Shown here: in pieces, positions 34,401-46,786 of the stretch
How positions within the stretch are numbered: position 1 is the stretch's first letter
Layout: each line of letters begins with the position of its first letter
Notes under the pieces: generated by a model
Told to the model about the DNA's origin: nothing
Seen by the model: only the letters and a program-made list of their open reading frames with translations
Database searches by the model: none
Translations under genes and position numbers: made by a program
Origin: Manihot esculenta
Taxonomy: Eukaryota > Streptophyta > Magnoliopsida > Malpighiales > Euphorbiaceae
Direction: 5' to 3'
NCBI RefSeq assembly: GCF_001659605.2
Contig: NC_035174.2
Coordinates: 19,382,009 to 19,446,008 of the forward strand
DNA: 64,000 bases

Positions 34401-36392
34401 TGGTTCCCTCACCTGACTGTCTAGCTCTCTCACATGAGCTAGAAACCCCTGACAACCCCTCCTAAGCAAACGACGAGCCTGAAGGGTTGAAATCATACCT
34501 CTGGGTGTACCTCTCCTGTCTCCTCTGAAGACACACTCTGACCCATCCTGGTCTCTGAGACTCACTAGCTTTTCTCGACAGTCCAACGTAGCACTATATG
34601 TAGATAACCAATCCATCCCTAGAATGACTTCAAAATCTGTCAAATCTAGAACCACAAGGTCAGCTGGAAGGCATCTACCCTCTATGAATACTGGACTGAA
34701 ACGACAGACTGACACTGCCACTGATGGGTCACATCTAGGTCCACTGACCCAGAGAGGATACTCTAACTCAGAACTGATCAAACCCAATCGCTCTATGGCT
34801 CTCGAAGCAATAAAGGAATGAGAAGCACCGGGGTCCATCAAAGCATACACATCTGAACACCCAATGATGAGATTACCTGACACCACTGTGTTCGACGTGT
34901 TCGCCTCCTCCTGTGTCACTGTGAAAATCCGTGCTGGGGCTACCGGATTTCCACCTCGGGAACCTGCTGCTGAAGTAGAGGCTACCCCTCTCCCTCTACC
35001 TCTGCCACTAGTCTGAGGCATGACTGGAGCTACTGGCCGTACAACTGGCTGTACCACACTGTCTGAACTCATCTGCTGGGATGGTGCAAAAGTCATCTGC
35101 GGACAATCCCGAGCAATATGCCCTTCCTGTCCACACCGAAAACAAGCTGTAGATCCCAACCGACAAACTCCTCCATGTGGTTTTCCGCATCGTCTGCAGA
35201 CTGGAGCTGTGCCAGAGCTTGAGCCACTACCTATTCCCAGACCTGACTTGACTTTACTCCAGAACTTACTCTTTGTTCCTTTTGCTCTATCCCATCGTTT
35301 ACTGCTTGGTGTAGGGGCTTTAGAACCCGAAGCCTGCGCCTTTGACTGTTTCTGAATATTGGCACTAGCTTCCATTTTCCTGGCTGCGTCTACTATGGTA
35401 TGGAAACTCTCCTTTTCTGCTGGAAGAATCAAGGAAGCATACCTGGGATGCAGTCTCATAGTATATCTCCTTGCTTTCTTCTGATCAGTATCATAGACTT
35501 GACCCACATACTGAAGCAAATCCAGGAACTTATCTGTGAAGTCATCAACACTCATCTCGTCTGTCTGTCTCAACTGTTCACATTCAATTACTTTCATCTC
35601 CCTCGAACTGTCAGGAAAAGCCCACCCTGCAAACTCATTGGCGAACTCTCCCCATGACATGCTATCCATTCTAGGCTCCACATAATACTTAAACCATTTT
35701 CTAGCTTTCTTGCATTTTAATGTGAAACCTGCCATCTCAATGGCTCTCCTATCATCTGCTCCCAATTCACTGGTTATCATCCTAACTGCTCTGAGGTAAT
35801 CAAATGGATCATCTCCCGTGTTGTATTTAGGAGCATCCAATTTCAAGTACTCCGTCATTTGCACTTTACCTCCAGATGAGCTAGGTTCATGTCTGTCAAC
35901 AACAGGGGCTACTGGTTCTGGTGGTAGTACTGGTTCATTTGGCTCTAGATGTGCTGCACTTGGATGGGTAGGGGAAGAGGGATACCTAGGATATGGTGGG
36001 TAGTAAGGAGGATAAGGCATATATGGCATGTAAGGAGGATATGGGACAAAACTAGAGTACTCCGACATACCTTCCATCGGATACTCTGGATAGCCAAAAC
36101 CTGAGGTCTGAGCACCTCCCTGCGACTCTCCCATACCTTCCTCAAAACTGCCTATACCCATGCTGTCATCTCTAGACTGATCAATTTCCATAGCTTCCCT
36201 CCTTTCCTCTGATCTTCCTCCCCTAACTGTTCCTCTTCTGCTCTCGTCGACAGACCTTCTAGGGTCTATTGACGTACCTTCCCTGCTAGATCTCTGAGAC
36301 CTTGCCCTTGGCAATGCAGAAGGACGAGCAGTTGATCTCTCATTCTCTGGTGGGACTCCAGTCAATCGAGCTGATCGACGAGTTCCTCGCAT
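31492..36392 (-). pseudogene. gag-pol polyprotein of GYP-2, one frameshift in integrase
   Basis: A single frame from [10 protein letters not shown] (ATG at 36390-36392) runs through gag, zinc knuckles ([26 protein letters not shown]), protease ([10 protein letters not shown]), reverse transcriptase (FIDDILVYS), RNase H ([14 protein letters not shown]), integrase zinc domain (H-H-C-C around [11 protein letters not shown] and ACEVCQRVK) and the first integrase aspartate. Near 32468 one base is missing relative to GYP-B, so the first frame ends at 32379. The rest continues in another frame to 31492: SDRGPQFTSRFW, DGQSERTIQ with the catalytic Glu, and a C-terminal chromodomain-like LWNHHNLEECTWE. 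All catalytic residues are kept. The frameshift could be real or a sequence error. Confidence 0.9.
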
Positions 36393-36598
36393 CTTTACTC
36401 TGGAAACACAACATATAACATACCACCTTAGCACATAAACATCACATATCAATCATACACATACAACACTCATGGCATATCATAGCAGATAGGACTCAAG
36501 ACCCTATCCTAGTGGACATGCTTTCCTATTGTGCTTGACCACTTCTAACCTATCTGAGCCCAACACTGTCTCTATAGGTCCGATCATGTGAACCTAGG

Positions 36599-36610
36599 GC
36601 TCTGATACCA
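36599..36610 (-). other. Primer-binding site of GYP-2
   Basis: Minus-strand TGGTATCAGAGC, complementary to the 3' end of initiator tRNA-Met, three bases from the 5' LTR. Confidence 0.9.
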
Positions 36611-36613
36611 ATC

Positions 36614-38806
36614 TGTAACGAGCCCAAAATGGACCGTCACCGGCGCTAGGATTCAGGTCGGCTTAAGGCCGCCAGAACCCGTAGCAAGCCTGCTATACTC
36701 TCTGTGTACCTGTAAACCTCATACATGATCATACATTTTCTGTGAAAATAAAACTCTTTTCTGAACCAAGGCTTAACCTGTGCATGCACTATCTCTGTAC
36801 TCTGTACTCATGTACTCTGTACTCTATATCCCTGACTAGAGCTTGCTCTAGATGGGTTTACTCATACCTGTTAAGCCTGGTTTTCACATACAGGAAAACA
36901 TACATACATATACAGATCATGTACAAAACATACATCACTAGGTCAAGCAACAACTATTACATCTCTTTAATATTACATGTCCACTCTAAGCTATTACAGA
37001 TCTCTTTACTTTTCCTGTACTCTGCTGGACTGTCCCTGTACACTGTACACTGAACCTGCAAAACTGGGGTTAAGGGAGTGGGATGAGCTCTATAACCCAG
37101 TGAGTAGAACAGTAAACCATCGCAGTAAAACATGCTCTCATGGAATGCGTCATAACACAGACAAGCCACAACAAGAGTAAACCTGTCACCACATAGTCCC
37201 AGTAACTCTGTGCCAGGGCGTAGAATCGAGCACCTGGTCTTCCTGTCATATATGTATATGTGTATATAACACCACTGTACTTACCATTGCCAGGGCGTAG
37301 TCAAAGGCTCCTGGACTTTGCTATACCTGCCAGGGCGTAGTCAAAGGCTCCTGGACTTTGCTATACCTGCCAGGGCGTAGTCAAAGGCTCCTGGACTTCC
37401 TGTCTGCGACTATGGGATCACTCAGCATTTACCCACATCAACAAATAAAGATGCAATGCACCATATTCGTGGATACTAATGCAATCAACCTATGGCATAA
37501 CATGATGCATGAGATATGCTAAAAGCAGTTTGTGGTTCAATTTAAAAGTCATAAATTTAGTTCCACTCACCTCTGGCTATCTGGACTGACTGACTCTGCA
37601 GGCTCTGAACCTCTGGAGCAGTACTCACTGCTGCTCTCTCTGGTTCCTCTGGTCTGTACCTATACAGATGGACTCAAATGAGGGACCAAACAAGCTTATG
37701 AATAACTCTCTTACACTCCCCAAGAATCCCCTAAAACTCACTCAACTATCATGCAAAGCATGCAAAAGAAAGCTGGACAGGACACTTTCGGCGGCAGGTT
37801 CGGCGGCCGAATGTCCTCTCCAGAGACGAAACTCAAGCACCTTCGGCGGCACCTTCGGCGGCCGAATCCCCCAAACAGAGCCGAACATGCAAAACTCGCG
37901 GGGGCAAGCTGTGGCAGCCTAAGCCACCATGCAAGAGGTTCGGCGGCCGAATGAACCTTCGGCTGCCGAACCTGAGTTCATCCAGAACTCAGCTTCAACG
38001 GCAAACCATCTCCTCCTTCCCTTCAACACTTTCTAACATGCATCCTTCACGTATTCAACACACATATACTCAAGTATATGTTCACAGGGGTCCAAAACTA
38101 GCTAATAACCCCAAACAACAAAACAAACATAACACATCAACATGTATACATACATAAATCATCAAAAACTACCATGAATAACCTAAGCATGCTTCTCCTT
38201 CCTTTCACTCTTCAGCAAACATATAAATAGGGTCTAAAACTGCCCTTACCTCTGGAAACAGGAAGATACACACACTGAACAAAGGAAAAACAGATCAACC
38301 TCTCTTCAAACTCTCAAAATCTCAAAAGCGTAACTTTTGTTTCTCTCAACTCTCAACACCTTTGCAAGCACCTCAAACTGCTGTAAGAACAACCAAAAAC
38401 ATGTACAGATGAGTCATAAGAGACGTGGTCATTCCATGACAAGAATCTGAGGCCAACACTTGTCAAAACATGACTCAGCTCACTAGCCAACTCAGCTTCG
38501 GCTGCCCAATCGCATGCGAAACCATGCAACATTCGGGGGCCGAACTTGAATTTCAGAAGCCGAACATTGGGCACTTTCGGCGGCCGAACTTACCTTCGGC
38601 GGCCGAACTTACCTTCGGCGGCCGAACTTGGCTGAAGTCTCCATGAACTATTTTTTTCTTCAAAACTCAAAACTATATAACTTATAAACCTGAAAACACA
38701 TCATAACACTTAGAAAACAAAACTCCTACCCTTTTCTCGAATCCCAGCACCCCGGATTCCACCAGACAATAGGAATTCCGGTGCCGGATTCTAGCCGGGT
38801 ATTACA
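36614..38806 (-). repeat. 5' LTR of GYP-2
   Basis: 2193 bp. Same as the 3' LTR except for about ten point differences and one extra 19-bp unit in the palindrome cluster near 38579-38625. The 40-bp tandem repeat is at 37289-37397. Confidence 0.95.
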
Positions 38807-39304
38807 TGGTGGTAGAGGAGGTGCAACATCCCCTGGGTTAGGGTTTGTTGTACCTGGGTAAAAAGATGGGGGTGGGTACATAGGGTACTGTGGGTATGGT
38901 GGGTATGGCATGTGAGAGTGATAAGGGTTAAAGTTCGGGTAATCCGATGTACCTCCCATCGAATACCTGGGGTTTTGTGAAAAGGGTGGATACTGGGATG
39001 GCTGAACAAATTTCGAGGCCTGAGTGCCTCCTTGAGACTCTCCTATACCCTCTTCAGACATACTCACTCCAAGACTGCCATCCCTCCTCTGATCCACATC
39101 CATATCATTCCCCATACCTTCCGACATTCCACCTTGCACTGTTCCCCTTCTACTCACATCAAAAGACCTTCTAGGGTCCCTTGATGTTCTCTCCCTGCTA
39201 AACCTGCAGGACATTGCCCTAGGCAATGTAGGAGGACGAGCATACGTGCCCTCGTCCTGAGGTGGTACTACAGTCAATCGTGTATATCGACGAGTTCCTC
39301 TCAT
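38807..39304 (-). pseudogene. gag N-terminal part of GYP-1
   Basis: ATG at 39302-39304 (MRGTRRYTRL). Arg/Ser-rich start, acidic middle, then a Pro/Tyr-rich stretch (YPPYPQYPMYPPP). It ends at the GYP-2 insertion after VAPPLPP. The start and composition match the gag of GYP-2 and GYP-B. Confidence 0.85.
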
Positions 39305-39555
39305 CTTGCTTACTGAAAAACAGCACACATCACATAAAACATTAGCATCAAATGGTTCATGTGCAAGCACATGAACCTGCATACATCACATACATAGCAT
39401 ATCATCAATGCACATGCATAAAATCATGGCATTTCACATCATCATTCAAGACAGGACTCTACATCCTATCCTAGTGGACATGATTTTCCTATTGTGCTTG
39501 ACCTTCTAGAACATCTATGAGCTCGACACTCTAGGTCCGACCATATGAACCTAGG

Positions 39556-39567
39556 GCTCTGATACCA
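39556..39567 (-). other. Primer-binding site of GYP-1
   Basis: Minus-strand TGGTATCAGAGC next to the 5' LTR (tRNA-Met type). Confidence 0.9.
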
Positions 39568-39570
39568 ATC

Positions 39571-41872
39571 TGTAACGACCCGCAAATCGGACCGCTACTG
39601 GCGCTAGGATCCAGATCGGCTTAAGGCCGCCGGAACCCGTAGCAAGCCTAACATACCTCCTGTATACCTGTTTAATCCCATACATGATCAACATATACAT
39701 AAAATTTTTGAACTTTCTCATTCAATTACCAAACTTAACCTGTGCATGCACAACTCATGAGCATAACCATCAACCCCACATTGGAGTCCTCATCAAATAC
39801 TCCAATGGGGTAACATAACATAACTTAAGTTTGGTTTACATAAACATCATTAAAACCTTTCATTAAAAAGATCATGTATCAAAAAGGGATTAACAATATA
39901 CTAGGGTCAAGCACATCTATAAACCTCAATACTCATCATTACATTACATTACTGTACCATACATTACATCATTCTCATGTCCACAACTAACTATTACATA
40001 AAACATAACTTTACTCTTCTTGACCTCCTGGCCTATCCCGTACCTGCATACTTGGGGGATTAGGGAAATGGGGTGAGCTACTAGAGCCTAGTGAGCAGAA
40101 TAATAAAACATTTAAAACATATGCTATAATGGAATGCATCACATCACAGACAAATCACATCAAGGATGGTTTTGTCACCAATAGTCCTCTACGTATCCAA
40201 TAGTGCCAGGGGCGTAGAATGGGCCTCGACTTGGTCTTTCTCTTAACATAACATACATAACATAACATTCCTATAATGCCAAGGGCATAGAATGGGTCTC
40301 GACCTGGTCTTTCTCTTAACATAGTGCCAGGGGCGTAGAATGGGCCTCGACCTGGACTTCCATACCATACCATATCATATCATATTACATCATATCATAC
40401 GAGGACTAAAGGATCATCCAACACTCATCCACATCATCATCATATTATGCAATGTAACATATTCGTGAATTCTAATGCAAACAACCTAATATATCTCATG
40501 GCATTCGTGATGCATGAACATGCTCTAAAACTGATTTATTTACTTTGAAACATAAAGAGTTATTCTACTCACCTCAGGCTAGCTCTGAAAAGACTCGGAA
40601 GCAGCTAACTCACTGCTGAGGTCCTCGGTTCCTCGGGTCCGAACCTACACAGATGGACTCAAATGAGAAACCAAACATACAAGAACATGACTCTAAACAA
40701 TTCCCCAAAAACCCCCCTAAAACACCTTAAAACAATCATAGAAAACATGCAAAGGAAGGCTGGACAGGGCACTTTCGGCAGCAGGTTCGGCGGCCGAAAG
40801 TCCCTCTAGAGACGAAAGTCATGCACCTTCGGCGGTACTTTTGGCGGCCGAAGGTTCCTTCCAGAGACGAAACTCATGCATGTTCGGCGGCACCTTCGGC
40901 GGCCGAAACTCCCTTCCAAAGCCGAAAGTCCACTTTCGGGGGCAGGGTTCGGCAGCCAAAGGCTTGCCTCCACAGGCAGGTTCGGCGGCCGAAAGTCCCT
41001 TCGGCTGCCGAACCTGAGTTCTTCCAAAGGGCAGAACTCAGCCTCTTTCATGCACAAATGCCTCCCAACCCATTCAACTCAAAACCAACACCTCCAAAAC
41101 ATGTATACACATATACATAAGCTTATAGGGGCCTCAAACAATCCTAAACCCCAACTAAAACACATCAAACATACATATACAGCACACATTGTTCAAAAAC
41201 TCAACATTAACCCAAAAACTCAATGTTAACCTAAACATGCATTTCTACCCCATAAACTTTCATAAAACTCATTTAAAATATGAAATGAGTTAGAGATCTA
41301 CTCTTACCTCTTGAAGATCGAGAGGAGAGGCGATCCAACTCGGAGATGGGAGAGATCGAGCTCCTGAGGTCTCCAAGTTTCCAACTTCACTCTTTTTGCT
41401 CAAATATCTTCAAACCAAGTTAAAACTTGTTAAAACTTGAAAGATTTGAGGAAGGACATCAAAAATCAACCATGGGAGAGCATGGACTCACCGTTGGCCG
41501 AAAATGGGGAGAAATCTCGCCCGTTTTGGCCATGGAGCCCTTTTATAGGGGCTGGCCAGACCACCTTTCGGTAGCCTAAAGTGCCTCCAAAACTCATGCA
41601 AGTTCGGCGGCCGAACATGGGGTTTGACGGCCGAACCTGAGCCACTTTCGGAAGCCTAACTTGCCCCCCTAAACTATCCAATGTTCGGCAGCCGAACCTG
41701 GAAATGCCTCAATGGTCTTTTTCATTCAAAATTCAGTTTCTTTCTTACTTAAAATCATAAATACATTAAAACATTTTATAAAAACATGATTTTACCCTTC
41801 TAGAGGTTTTTGACATCCGAGATTCTACCGGACGGTAGGAATTTCGATACCGGAGTCTAGCCGGGTATTACA
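39571..41872 (-). repeat. 5' LTR of GYP-1
   Basis: 2302 bp, ends TGTAACGACCC and GGGTATTACA on the plus strand. It has a minus-strand TATA box (rc of 41541-41547), a tandem block with GGCGTAGAATGGGCCTCGAC (40200-40360) and a palindrome cluster at 40775-41020. Confidence 0.9.
41541..41547 (-). promoter_or_regulatory. TATA box in GYP-1 5' LTR
   Basis: TATAAAA followed by GGGCTCC on the minus strand, in the same position as the TATA boxes of LTRs A and B. Confidence 0.6.
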
Positions 41873-41879
41873 ATAAGGC

Positions 41880-42900
41880 GATTTTCGACATGCCATAATC
41901 CGAGTATTAGTCCCGCTAAACAAGGAATTCTATGCCAAGCTCACAAGGCAAGTTCCGCCAGGTGATAATATGGGTATTAGTCCCACTAAACAAGGCATTC
42001 TATACTAGGCCATAAGGCCAGTATCCACCAGGCCATAATTCGGATGTTAGTCTCACTAAACAAGACATTTTATACCAAGCTACAAGGCGGGTGTTCACAG
42101 GCCATGCAACTGGATGTTAGACCCGCTAAACAAGGCGTCTTATACTAGACCACAAGGCAAGTATTCTCCAGGCCACCTAATCCGGGTATTAGTCCCACTA
42201 AACAAGGAATCTTATGCCAGAAGGCGGATATTCGCCAAGCCACCTAATCCGGATGTTAGTCCTGCTAAGCAAGACATTTTATATCAGGCCACAAGACAAG
42301 TATCCGTCAGGCCACATGGTCGGGTGTTAGTCCCGCTTCACAAAATGTTTAAAAGACATTTTATGTCAAGTTCACAAGGCGGGTATCCACCAGGCCACGC
42401 AATAAGATGTTAGTCCCATTTCATGAAAAGTTTGTAAAGCATTTTATGCCAAGCCACAAGGTGGTTTCCACCAGGCCACACAACCGAGTGTTAGTCCTGT
42501 CTCAAAAAAAGTAACTAAAGCATTTTATACGAAGGGCATAAGGCGGGTATTCTCTAGGCCATGCAATTGGGTGTTAGTCCTGTTTCGCAAAAAATTCAAA
42601 GAATTTTATGCTCAGGCCATAAGGCGGGTATTAGTCAGACCACACGACTGGGCGTTAGCCCCGTTTCGCAAAAAGTTTTTAAGGCATTTTATGCGCAGGC
42701 CATAAGGCAGGAATCCGCCAGGCCACATGACCGGGTATTAGTCCCGATTCAGAAAAGATTTAAAAGGCATTTTATGCCAAGACCACAAGGTGGATATCTG
42801 TCAGGCCACATGATCGAGTGTTAGTCTTGCTTCAAAAATTTAAAATGTCAAGGCCACAAGGCGGATATCCGCCAGGCCACATGCTCAGGTGCCAGTCCTG
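41880..42900. repeat. Tandem array, 13-14 units, period shifting from about 70 to about 82 bp
   Basis: Each unit has a GGTGTTAGTCCCG-like start, then a CATTTTATGCCA-like segment, then CACAAGGCGGGTATCC and GCCAGGCCAC. The unit starts lie near 41909, 41978, 42047, 42114, 42186, 42254, 42325, 42408, 42489, 42571, 42653, 42737 and 42820. The first six are 67-72 bp; later ones are mostly 81-84 bp, carrying a 12-bp A/T-rich addition. Such arrays are known in the 3' untranslated part of Tat/Ogre-type elements. Confidence 0.85.
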
Positions 42901-43334
42901 TTCTTCTAATTTTTCAAGTTATTTATTTTATTTTATGGCCACTAGTTAGGCTAGTGTCCATGTGATATATCTGGTTAGCAAGCCCGTTTTAGTCACTTTT
43001 TGACAAAGGCAATGATTATCAAGTTCTCTTTTGGCCGGGTATTAACCCTTTGTAATTTTTTAAAAATTATTATTTGGCTATGGTCAGACGAGGGTTATAA
43101 TTGAGTACCGAGTATATAAGCATTTAGTAAAAATAATGATAAATAATATAGAAGAAAAGATTTCTCATTAAAAATGAAAATTACAAAACAGGCAATTATC
43201 ATTTATGAGTAAGAGTAGACAAAGTGACGAGATCATGGTAAGGATAATCTAAACAAGCCACATACCCTATATTGTGAAGACAATTGTCATCTTCAAATCT
43301 AAAGAATCAAAGACCAGTGGAGATTCTGATATAG
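42901..43334. other. Element T, non-coding 3' region
   Basis: Between the tandem array and the LTR-like repeat. There is no reading frame. Probably untranslated retrotransposon sequence. Confidence 0.45.
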
Positions 43335-43831
43335 CACAATAATCGCCTAAGACAGGCCATGTGCTGGCACTAGAAGACAGAGCCACGTGACAAGGGTCTG
43401 ATAAGATGATACTCAGTGCCACCAAAAGTAAAGAAGACTCGAACACTTCAGGTTTCAGTTCTTCGTCAAGGCTCGCCCTCTCAACCTACAGGGCGAGGCT
43501 CTACGAGAAGTTACTGTTAGAAAATACAATCCAGTAGATTTCCATTATACCTATAATCACGAGATCTCTCATCAATTAGCTGGTACCAACCAGATTTTTA
43601 GGAGATGTGATAATTAGCTCCATCTTCTTATAGTATAAAACTTAATGATCACAGAGACTGAAGAACACATTCTTACACAACTACTATTGAGTTCTAAGCA
43701 ATTCCTTACATTTATCCTTTTCTTCAGTCAGTACTTAAGCATTAGAGTGGCTGCTCTAGACGCCATCCACCTTACTATCTCTTTTTTATAAATTGACCAA
43801 TCACGGTACAGTTTCATTTTAGTTACATCAT
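43335..43831. repeat. LTR-like repeat, right copy (element T)
   Basis: Second copy of the 26377-26811 sequence, better preserved. It continues past the point where GYP-1 cuts the left copy, with a TTGACCAATCACGGTACAG-type tail. Exact ends are uncertain. Confidence 0.55.
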
Positions 43832-45605
43832 ATAGAATAATATTTAAATGTTATAATTGAGAGTTATAATTGAGTTTATTCGTGTTTGTGTCAAAATCAT
43901 GTCAATCCGTGACACGACACAATTATCTGCTAATCCGATTTGACACATTTATGACAAATTTTATTATTTGTGTTATGTTTGACATGTGACCTACCAACCC
44001 GTTTTGACCTACGAATTCATAATTATATTGTTAAAACAGAATATATTATTAATATAAATATTAATTTTTTTATAAACTATTTCTATTTTATTTATTAAAA
44101 ATTTATTCAGTATATGTATATTATATTTTATTGTCTTGTAATTTTTTGCTAAAATTTTAATTTATTAAATATTAAACTCTCTTTAATATTAAATAATTAA
44201 AATTTGCATTTTAATATATTACTAGATTTATTAATGTTAAAAATAAATATATAAATTTTATATAACATATTATTTTTAAAATATTGAATTTATATCAAAT
44301 TCTATCAAATAAGCAATATTGAATCATATCAAAACTTGTTAAATATTTTGAATTCTATCAAATTATGTTAGTGAATTTATAGTGTCAAATCGTATTAATA
44401 GATTTATTTATATTAAATCATATTGGATGGATTGTGTCTTGTTGCGATAATTCAATATAATTAAATTAATCATATCGTATCATATAATACATATAATAAA
44501 AAGAGATCATTAATCGTGTTTATGTTAAATTCGTATCCACATCCATGAACTCAAATCGCTATCCTACTTAAATCATTTAATTATTTATGATCCTATTTAT
44601 ATTTTTTAAAGTGATAAATAATTTTATTATTTCTATTAATTTTAGAATTCGCCGGATATAAATATGTAAAACAAAATTAAATTTTGAGAATGAAGATTAT
44701 TAAAATAAGACATTAAAATATTAGATAATCCTGAAAATAAGTACTGCGGCAAATATAACTATGAAGTAATGTAAGAAATTGATGAGTAACTGTCATTCTC
44801 GTTTTGCTTCCTCCTCAAATGTTTCTTCTCCACCGAATGTTAACCAATATTTTAAGTGAAAAAAAAAACCCAGTATTTTCCCATTAAATTCACTCCTACA
44901 AATGATCTCTGATGGAAAATGTTAGGTTTTAATTAGATTAAATGTAGCAAAAAATAGAAAAAATAAATAAATAAATTTTCTTTAACAAGGATCACATTAA
45001 TAAAGTATAGAAAAAGTAAATGCTTTATTATTTATTATTTTTTTAACTAAAATGCGAGATGATTCGTCTTGATTAAATTGTCGCAAACCATAAATCATCC
45101 AAATGTACGGTCTTTAATAATATCCACACAGAATGACATTTGAAAAACTTTAGAACTATTCTAAAGGAAGAGAAGCAGACAAGTATTGACTGCTAGGCCT
45201 CTACTTTTTCTCATAAAATCGACAGCTAATTAAGAGAGGCTTTGGATACTCTTATAAAATGGTCTTTTATACTAATTCTCTAGGGTTTTAGAATAATATG
45301 TATTTATTCAATCAATTAAATAAATAAATTATAATCATGTCTCATAACTTTAATAAATATGCCATATAAATTTTAAGACAGGCAATTAAGTTCCAACTTA
45401 ATTTATTAGGTCAAAATTGTAATCCTTACAAATTATACTTTTACTCCTAATATTATAAAATTTATATACAATGAAATCCTACTTGATTTGACTTCTCATT
45501 TTACTTTTTTATATTATTTTTTACGTGTGTAACCCATTAAATTTCAAATATATTGACAATAAATATAATTAATTGATTAATTAATTTAACAGTTAATAAT
45601 ATTAT
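43832..45605. other. AT-rich spacer
   Basis: No gene, RNA or repeat ends recognised. Confidence 0.5.
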
Positions 45606-45610
45606 CTAGC

Positions 45611-45873
45611 TGTAACGACCCCAAAATGGACCGTCACCGGCGCTAGGATTCAGATCGGCTTAAGGCCGCCAGAACCCGTAGCAAGCCTGCTATACTCTCT
45701 GAGTACCTGTAAATCTCATACATGATCATATATTTTCTGTGAAAATAAACACGCTTTTCTGAACCAAGGCTTAACCTGTGCATGCACTATCTCTTACCCT
45801 CTAGAGAATTCCGACATCCTGGATTCCACCGGACGACAGGAATTCCGATGCCGGACTCTAGCCGGGTATTACA
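45611..45873. mobile_element. 263-bp mini-LTR of the GYP-2 family with target duplication
   Basis: Contains about 190 bp of the TGTAACGACCCC end and about 70 bp of the GCCGGGTATTACA end of a GYP-2-like LTR, with the roughly 1.9-kb middle missing. It is flanked by a perfect 5-bp duplication CTAGC (45606-45610 and 45874-45878). It is either a solo LTR that later lost its middle, or an already shortened LTR unit. Confidence 0.9.
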
Positions 45874-45899
45874 CTAGCAATATGTCAAGACTACCCAAA

Positions 45900-46786
45900 T
45901 ATTTAGAATGTTAATAAGTAATTTGACTTAACCTCTCAGTGCATGGTTTCTCAATGTAATTAATATCCTTTCATCACTAATAGCCATTAATGCATGAAAT
46001 GTGTTTGTTGTGTTAATTCATGTTAGTTCTCTTTGTAATAACCATTAACTTATTGAATGAAATTTCAAATTTAATTTACCAATTTTATTCCACCTTACAC
46101 AAGAATTTCATAATCAAAGCTAGCATAGAATGAATGTCACATTCTTTGCTTAACCTAGGTGACAAATTATATTTTAATCACATAAAAACTGTCATATGGT
46201 TTCTATTATACCCATTCATTCCCATTTGTTACTCATTAACTAAATAATGTGTAAGATGAATCAAATCATAGAAGTCTATATATATGATGATTTATTGATT
46301 TTAAGTCAAATGATCATTTACACAACCATCACTTGAGTAATCTATAGACACGTGTTATTCTTCGTATATAATTCTTTAGCGGATTAGTTCAATGTACTTA
46401 TTTATAAAATAAGTAATTGTATATTAATTCTAGATATTTCACCTGTCTCAACCTATGAGATCAATTGCTTTCTTTGTAAAAGAAAAAACATAATATGCAT
46501 CAGTCTCTATATCTCTAATCATTGTCAAATAATAATAAGAACATTGACTAGGAACATTTAAAGATATTATTTAAATACAATAGGAATTTCACAATTATAA
46601 CCAAATTATAATTTTCTTTGCATAAAAATATAATATTATGGACTTTATTTTTACTCGAAATTCAATTAAATGAACACTAACGATAATTAAATGTTTTTTT
46701 ATTAAAATGTATTAAATACTTAAAAATATATGAAAGATAATGTCCAAATACAACTAATAGATTGGTTATAGGGTATATAACAAACA
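45900..46786 (-). repeat. 3' LTR region of an old minus-strand copia element (COP-2)
   Basis: On the minus strand a purine tract AGTAGGAGATTG is followed by TGTTTGTTATATACCC, the usual start of a copia LTR. The far end of the LTR is not defined; 45900 is a guess. Confidence 0.45.

Larger units (their letters stand above)
29240..38806 (-). mobile_element. GYP-2: near-complete young chromovirus (Tekay/Del-type)
   Basis: Full layout on the minus strand: 5' LTR 36614-38806, primer site 36599-36610, gag-pol 36392 down to 31492, polypurine tract 31414-31426, 3' LTR 29240-31413. A perfect 5-bp target duplication TGGTG lies at 29235-29239 and 38807-38811. The LTRs are almost identical: I noticed about ten single-base differences plus one 19-bp unit difference over about 2.18 kb, so insertion is recent. 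The only coding lesion I found is a 1-bp frameshift in integrase. It is inserted in the gag of GYP-1. Confidence 0.95.
26812..41872 (-). mobile_element. GYP-1: internally deleted chromovirus, split by GYP-2
   Basis: Minus-strand Ty3/gypsy element of the Tekay/Del type, judged from the long LTR, tRNA-Met primer site and gag similarity to the chromodomain elements in this window. In element order: 5' LTR 41872-39571, primer site 39556-39567, gag N-terminus 39304-38812, the GYP-2 insertion, gag C-terminus 29239 to about 28158, then a direct join to the middle of the 3' LTR (about 28157-26812). Protease, reverse transcriptase, RNase H and integrase are missing. Flanks AACCA (26807-26811) and ATAAG (41873-41877) do not match, so flanking DNA was probably rearranged too. 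Confidence 0.8.

Noticed and set aside
41880..42900. Regular repeats considered as a CRISPR array
   Set aside because: Plant nuclear DNA, units diverge along the whole length and no unique spacers exist; it is a tandem repeat in a retrotransposon.
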